This document shows positions 60,374-64,000 of a stretch of 64,000 bases of DNA, piece by piece. The stretch comes from Polynucleobacter sp. AP-Reno-20A-A9 (lineage in GTDB: Bacteria > Pseudomonadota > Gammaproteobacteria > Burkholderiales > Burkholderiaceae). Below the pieces are notes generated by a model that worked only from the letters and a program-made list of their open reading frames with translations, did no database searches and was not told the DNA's origin. Position 1 is the stretch's first letter. Each line of letters begins with the position of its first letter. The stretch is taken from positions 116,901 through 180,900 of the forward strand of contig NZ_JACVPB010000005.1 of assembly GCF_018882085.1 (NCBI RefSeq), in the 5' to 3' direction. Position numbers and translations under genes: made by a program.

Positions 60374-60417
60374 ATTAACTAGGTTCGTCAAGATAGCCAT
60401 AAAGCAAAAGGAACTCT

Positions 60418-60888
60418 ATTTTCTTCATCACTATCTGGCAGATTGGCGCTCCTCTTGAAGCAGTATGCAATGCTATCTATGCGCTACAGAGCTGGCCTGA
60501 GTGGTGGCCAAGTGTCAAAAGTGTTGTAGAGCTAAACGCTAGCAATCGAGACGGGGTTGGGGGACATTATCAGTTCGTATGGAAGGGTGCCTTGCCCTAT
60601 AGGCTAGAGTTTGCAATGCATGTCACACAATTTATACCTTCATGCATGATAGAGGGTTATGTGACGGGTGATGTTAGGGGCAAGGGGACATGGTTCTTAT
60701 CAAGCGATGGCAAAACGACTACTGCGAGATATGAATGGGAAGTTTCTATATGCAGTCGCCTAATTCGATTATTTGCCTATATTGCGTATCCAGTTGTGAG
60801 ATGGAACCATAATTTTGTCATGCATCAAGGGGGCTTATCTTTGGCCCGCTTGCTCAATGCCGATTTAATAAAAATTGAACACTCTTAG
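60418..60888 (+). CDS. SRPBCC-family protein with apparent ATT start
   Basis: The frame runs from a stop at 60400-60402 to TAG before 60889 and encodes a complete SRPBCC (START-like) domain: IWQIGAPLEAVCNAIYALQSWPEWWPSVKSVVE through VRWNHNFVMHQGGLSLARLLNADL. No ATG, GTG or TTG precedes the domain in frame; ATT at 60418 follows AAAAGGA at good spacing and gives 156 residues. The first usable normal start (TTG 60592) would remove a third of the fold. Either a rare ATT start or a lost start. Such proteins bind lipids or hydrophobic ligands. Confidence 0.7.
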   Translation: MFFITIWQIGAPLEAVCNAIYALQSWPEWWPSVKSVVELNASNRDGVGGHYQFVWKGALPYRLEFAMHVTQFIPSCMIEGYVTGDVRGKGTWFLSSDGKTTTARYEWEVSICSRLIRLFAYIAYPVVRWNHNFVMHQGGLSLARLLNADLIKIEHS

Positions 60889-60960
60889 TTTGACTGGATT
60901 AGTAGGTCACATTGCCTTTGATGAATTGGACTCTTAAACATTCTTACTGGGGAGGAAATC

Positions 60961-61575
60961 ATGCCAGAACATACAGATGAGGAGTCTCTAATGAATACCG
61001 AGAGTTCAGATAATAAGCAAATCAATCAAAACATAGATGCAGTATTAAATTTCTACGCTCGTGAGGAAAGTAAGATGAGTTTCGCTCAGCATCTTCTTGA
61101 GCGTATTAGCTGTTTTATAGGCGAGCCTATGTTTATAGCTCTGATTTTATTCTTTGCGGTTATTTGGATTACGGTAAATCTGGTATTGCCTCTCTACTCA
61201 GTAATTCAATTTGACCCGCCACCTTTTCATTTTCTGCAGGGGATCATTGGTTTATCTGCATTGCTAACGGCGACTATTGTTGTTTCGAATCAAAATCGTT
61301 TAGCAAGGCTTGAAGAGCGGAGAGCCCATCTAGATCTCAAGGTGAATTTGCTAACCGAACAAAAAACAGCAAAGATGATCGGCCTACTGGAGGAGCTAAG
61401 ATTTGATTTGCCAAATGTTAAAAATAGGCCAGACTCAGAGGCTACAGAATTGAAGTATGCAATGAATCCAGGGCAGGTACTAGCTGCCTTGGACGAACGT
61501 AGTGAAATAAATCAATTACAGCAATCTTCCGCAGGAACCGAGGTAGTCGATGTTGATGGCCATAAATTAGTCTGA
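60961..61575 (+). CDS. DUF1003-family membrane protein
   Basis: The 204-residue protein has an acidic N terminus, two membrane helices at about 50-75 and 95-117 (FIALILFFAVIWITVNLVL; FLQGIIGLSALLTATIVV) and the family signature SNQNRLARLEERRAHLDLKVNLLTEQKTAKMIGLLEEL. A very strong GGGGAGG precedes the ATG, suggesting high expression. DUF1003 proteins are of unknown function and often sit with stress genes. Confidence 0.88.
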   Translation: MPEHTDEESLMNTESSDNKQINQNIDAVLNFYAREESKMSFAQHLLERISCFIGEPMFIALILFFAVIWITVNLVLPLYSVIQFDPPPFHFLQGIIGLSALLTATIVVSNQNRLARLEERRAHLDLKVNLLTEQKTAKMIGLLEELRFDLPNVKNRPDSEATELKYAMNPGQVLAALDERSEINQLQQSSAGTEVVDVDGHKLV

Positions 61576-61623
61576 GATTTTTAGTGGGCGGTTAGTTGAA
61601 GTTGGATACCGCACAGATCATTG

Positions 61624-61643
61624 AAGATTAATTGATTAATCTT
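61624..61643. promoter_or_regulatory. Perfect 20-base inverted repeat
   Basis: AAGATTAAT and ATTAATCTT flank a TG centre, 63 bases before the lipoprotein start. No T run follows, so it is more like an operator than a terminator. The binding protein is unknown. Confidence 0.4.
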
Positions 61644-61706
61644 TAAGCTCATTAGCACGCATACTTGCTTAGTTGCGTCTTCTAAGAGTCTCTTAAAGGG
61701 GGTTGC

Positions 61707-61979
61707 ATGAAATATTCAGTGAAGCGGGTGGGATTAATTTTCGCCATATCCTTGAGCCTTTTAACATCGGTAGGGTGCTCTAAGGAAGTGGATAAGGTCG
61801 GCGTGCAGCCTGCAGAGATTGCTCCAAATGAGTCTACGGAGAATGCAACACCCAATGCCTCTGCTGTTAAGTCAGATATTACAAAAGAACAGCAATCTAA
61901 AGAAATGCCTCTTCCGGGTCAGGCAAATGATCACTCAACTCTTGATCCAGTTGCCACTCAAAAAAATCATAAACCTTAG
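61707..61979 (+). CDS. Small lipoprotein
   Basis: The 90-residue protein has a lipobox SVGC (Cys24) and a strong AAAGGGGG ribosome site. The mature part is Asn/Ser/Glu/Lys-rich and probably unstructured (PNESTENATPNASAVKSDITKEQQSKEMPLPGQAN). It would be lipid-anchored in the envelope. No family recognised. Confidence 0.65.
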   Translation: MKYSVKRVGLIFAISLSLLTSVGCSKEVDKVGVQPAEIAPNESTENATPNASAVKSDITKEQQSKEMPLPGQANDHSTLDPVATQKNHKP

Positions 61980-62498
61980 AAGCCCTCTTGATCAATTGCG
62001 AGCAACAGATGGCTGATGTGTAATGCTCATAAAACACGCGGTAATTTCTGTATGCAGTCTAATAAAAAACTTCAAAAAATTATCGCGGATAGATACTTGG
62101 TTGTATAAAAAGTATTGCTCTTAGCTGTAAATAATGGGCCCTAGATCGGCAATGCAAAGCTTCCTGATTTCATTAGTAGCTAGCTCCTTAACCTAGGATA
62201 AAACTAGGTACTTATGGATTAACAGGTTTTTGGGATCCAATTCAATCCAGATCTACACAAATAAACACAGCTTTAGAGGTCTCAATTGGGGTTTTGAGCT
62301 GGCCTATCGATAGAAGAGTGGCTACCACGTTGCTTAAATAACATCTAAGCCTGCTTACATTAGGCTGGTGGTTCAATATTGCTTAACGTGGCTTGAGGGG
62401 CCTATAACCATGGGGCGCCTAAATAATGAGGGTGTTTTTGCGTATTGCTATTTATAAGCTTGCCATTTATAAACAGAAAAGAAACCTTCGTATTGATA
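61980..62498. other. 519-base gap upstream of the FNR-type regulator
   Basis: No convincing gene. Two short stem-loops are seen: CCTAG/CTAGG at 62192-62208 and AGCCT/AGGCT at 62348-62366, neither followed by a T run. No TTGAT-N4-ATCAA FNR site was found. The length could house a long leader, a small RNA or decayed DNA; nothing decides between these. Confidence 0.4.
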
Positions 62499-63320
62499 AT
62501 GAGAAACATCACCATGGATTTCAGTAGCCGTACCGTAATGTATTCAAACTCCAGCAGCCTATGTTCAAGTTGCGCCTATCGCAGTCGTTGCGTCATTAAT
62601 AAAATCTCTGCGAACGAGATTGATGGCCTTTCAAGATCCTTTATTTCGCGTAAGGCATTTCATGAAGGTCAGCATCTTTATAGAAGAGGGGATCCATTTG
62701 TTGGGGTCTATTCATTGCGATATGGAACAGTTAAGAATGAATTGGTTTTTCGCGATGGTGTAACTCAAGTAACCCACTTCTCAATACCCGGCGAGGTCTT
62801 GGGGGTAGATGGCCTAGGTAACGATAGGCATCAGCTAGATTCGATATGTTTAAGTTCTGTAGAGGTGTGTTCAATTTCCATACAGGATATAAATGGTATG
62901 ACTAAAAATTTTCCTGAATTCATGGGGAACGTTACAAGCACACTTTCAGCATTGTTAAATATTTCTTATGCACACAATTATGATTTGGTGAATCTAAATT
63001 CGCTCGAAAGAGTTGCTGATTTTTTGATTGGTTATTCAAACCGCTTAAGTACGGTTGGCTTTGATCGCGATAATTTTATATTGCCCATGTCCCGTCCAGA
63101 TCTTGCTAATTACCTGGGTGTAACAATCGAAACCCTAAGTCGCTCTTTAACGCATCTGGAGAAAATTAATGTAATTGCAGCAAAAAACAGGGAGATTAGA
63201 TTCATTTCTAGAGAGCCGATATTTGAATTTCTGAATTCAGTTACCTTAAGAGAGAAGCATGAATTAATGAAGGGTAAGTCTCATTCTTATCCACCTTTTG
63301 ATGAAAAAAGAAAACCATAA
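62499..63320 (+). CDS. fnr: FNR-type oxygen-sensing transcription regulator
   Basis: From ATG 62499 the protein has 273 residues; ATG 62514 is an equally possible start. Four Cys match FNR: Cys22, 25 and 31 (LCSSCAYRSRCV, C-x2-C-x5-C) and Cys124 (SVEVCSI), the ligands of an oxygen-labile [4Fe-4S] cluster. The cyclic-nucleotide-type barrel spans about 45-150 and the HTH about 205-235, with recognition helix ETLSR (the E-x2-S-R of FNR). So it should bind TTGAT-N4-ATCAA-like sites without oxygen. Targets in this window are not evident. Confidence 0.92.
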   Translation: MRNITMDFSSRTVMYSNSSSLCSSCAYRSRCVINKISANEIDGLSRSFISRKAFHEGQHLYRRGDPFVGVYSLRYGTVKNELVFRDGVTQVTHFSIPGEVLGVDGLGNDRHQLDSICLSSVEVCSISIQDINGMTKNFPEFMGNVTSTLSALLNISYAHNYDLVNLNSLERVADFLIGYSNRLSTVGFDRDNFILPMSRPDLANYLGVTIETLSRSLTHLEKINVIAAKNREIRFISREPIFEFLNSVTLREKHELMKGKSHSYPPFDEKRKP

Positions 63321-63384
63321 AGTGATATTGATTTATATGGTTTTCTGCTAGTCGATATAACACGTCCATAACAATCATCGGGTA

Positions 63385-63546
63385 TTACTGTGTAGAGGAT
63401 GACTGAGTGCGCCCATGATTTTGTAATATCTTCTCTCGGAATATCAAATCCTCAAAAATTAACTTTTCTAAAACATCGGCATGCCTCTTTGGAGTCTCCC
63501 CTGGTTGCTCGTTTAACCAATCATAGACTTCAATAATGCTTTTCAT
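63385..63546 (-). CDS. Small hypothetical protein (53 aa)
   Basis: The frame MKSIIEVYDWLNEQPGETPK … ends TAA at 63385-63387. AAGGAG lies upstream but is spaced better for an in-frame TTG at 63555 (three extra residues). The sequence looks like a compact helical protein (HADVLEKLIFEDLIFREKIL). No family recognised. It reads toward the FNR-type gene. Confidence 0.45.
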   Translation of the reverse strand: MKSIIEVYDWLNEQPGETPKRHADVLEKLIFEDLIFREKILQNHGRTQSSSTQ

Positions 63547-63601
63547 ATTAATCAATTAAGTCTCCTTCTATCAGTTGCTGTAAAGGTTTATGGCAATGTT
63601 G

Positions 63602-63672
63602 ACGGGTGAAGGGAATTGAACCCATATGGCATTCCTCCTGAGATTGCCGTTCTACCATTGAACTACACCCGT
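63602..63672 (-). pseudogene. Degenerate tRNA-Gly-like sequence
   Basis: Read leftward the sequence has a perfect 7-bp acceptor stem (ACGGGTG/CACCCGT), a normal D arm (TAGTTCAATGGTAGAAC, as in bacterial tRNA-Gly) and a T arm (TGGGTTCAATTCCC). The anticodon arm is abnormal: 19 bases instead of 17, with TCAGGAG or a nine-base CTCAGGAGG in the loop and no Gly anticodon in register. The base after the acceptor is C and no CCA follows. So it derives from tRNA-Gly but is probably not an elongator tRNA. Confidence 0.6.
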
Positions 63673-63891
63673 CCCAGAGAGCATGGGCTGGACATCTTTG
63701 CCGCGCTAGCAAAAAGATTTCGATTTATTCTCTCCCTCATAAATCGAACTACACATCATTTCCCACTCGATATTTATAAATACCTTTTAATTTTTAATTT
63801 TGATACGTATCAATTTTTATTGAGTATTTTGATTTCATCCATACTCTTCTGTGTAATATTGATTGTGAGGAAATGAATCGCTACCAATATC

Positions 63892-64000
63892 CTAGACACT
63901 TCCCAACCTCGCTTGGTACTGCTGTTCAAATCTTACCGGAGAAAGCCCATTGTTGTAACTATGGCGTCTAACCGGGTTGTAAAAAATTTCGATGTAATCA
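63892..64000 (-). mobile_element. 3' end of an IS3-family transposase (OrfB), cut by window edge
   Basis: The leftward frame, open from the right edge, reads DYIEIFYNPVRRHSYNNGLSPVRF…QARLGSV and stops at 63892-63894. The string IE.FYN..R.H…G.LSP..FE is the standard C terminus of the DDE (rve) transposase of IS3-type elements. The terminal inverted repeat should lie within the next few dozen bases to the left but cannot be fixed without the other end. The AT-rich 63673-63891 between it and the tRNA-like sequence holds no gene I can support. Confidence 0.88.

Noticed and set aside
61980..62498. Possible FNR sites or a small RNA gene
   Set aside because: No TTGAT-N4-ATCAA match and no promoter-terminator pair around the small stem-loops.
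63616..63876. 86-codon frame overlapping the tRNA-like sequence
   Set aside because: It begins inside the tRNA-Gly-like sequence and continues into AT-rich DNA; composition is not coding-like.
1..64000. CRISPR array, rRNA genes, replication origin
   Set aside because: No regularly spaced identical repeats, no rRNA-like blocks and no DnaA-box cluster were seen on reading through the window.

Overview
The window looks like chromosomal DNA of a low-GC betaproteobacterium of the Burkholderiaceae, most like a freshwater Polynucleobacter. This is inferred from gene families and order: a Bug/TctC solute-binding protein, a compact TetR-controlled fad cluster, nasA-nirB-nirD with ybiB, a YqjD/YqjE/YqjK-type trio, DUF2789 and a class II fumarase. 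No rRNA, CRISPR array, replication origin or intact tRNA was found.

Layout. (1) 1-6.0 kb is the right part of an integrated element: small unknown genes, an XRE regulator, secreted M23-like and M48 proteins, a MOBV-type relaxase, an AlpA-like regulator and a tyrosine integrase. It ends at a block starting with GTCTCCGCCA, the 3' end typical of a tRNA-Ser. (2) 6.0-22.7 kb is a nitrogen-assimilation module: nitroreductase, three HPP-family membrane proteins, assimilatory nitrate reductase, NADH nitrite reductase, two NrtA-type binding proteins, siroheme methyltransferase, an ABC transporter, cyanase and a PAS protein. A second copy of the tRNA-Ser-end block closes it, ungapped over 117 bases, so the module reads as a tandem island without its own integrase. 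(3) 22.9-28.6 kb holds tag, a five-gene operon for a predicted flavinylated periplasmic redox protein (outer-membrane protein, FMN-binding protein, ApbE, multi-His membrane protein) diverging from a bacterioferritin-like gene across two Fur-box-like sites, a sulfatase remnant and a lipoprotein. (4) 28.7-33.6 kb is an organic-acid/acyl-CoA catabolic operon with a Bug-type binding protein. (5) 33.7-38.5 kb has small proteins, the YqjD-like trio, apt, a nucleosidase and a GMC oxidoreductase. (6) 38.5-50.6 kb is fatty-acid metabolism: a TetR-headed beta-oxidation operon opposite an outer-membrane protein, acyl-CoA ligase and acyltransferase. (7) 50.6-59.2 kb is mixed housekeeping (IlvD/Edd dehydratase, U32 protein, fumC). 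(8) 59.2-63.3 kb is a redox/stress-flavoured stretch (second bacterioferritin-like gene, FMN reductase, SRPBCC protein with no normal start codon, DUF1003, lipoprotein, FNR-type regulator). The right edge has a degenerate tRNA-Gly-like sequence and the 3' end of an IS3-family transposase.

How the parts work together. In the nitrogen module the binding proteins and ABC transporter import nitrate and/or cyanate, NasA makes nitrite, NirBD makes ammonium, CobA supplies the siroheme precursor, cyanase releases ammonia from cyanate, and HPP proteins probably move nitrite. The Fur-linked operon could deliver electrons to periplasmic ferric iron, with the neighbouring ferritin-like protein storing it. 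The fad genes activate and oxidise fatty acids under one TetR regulator.

All calls come from reading the sequence. Counts and alignments were done by hand and no database search was run.
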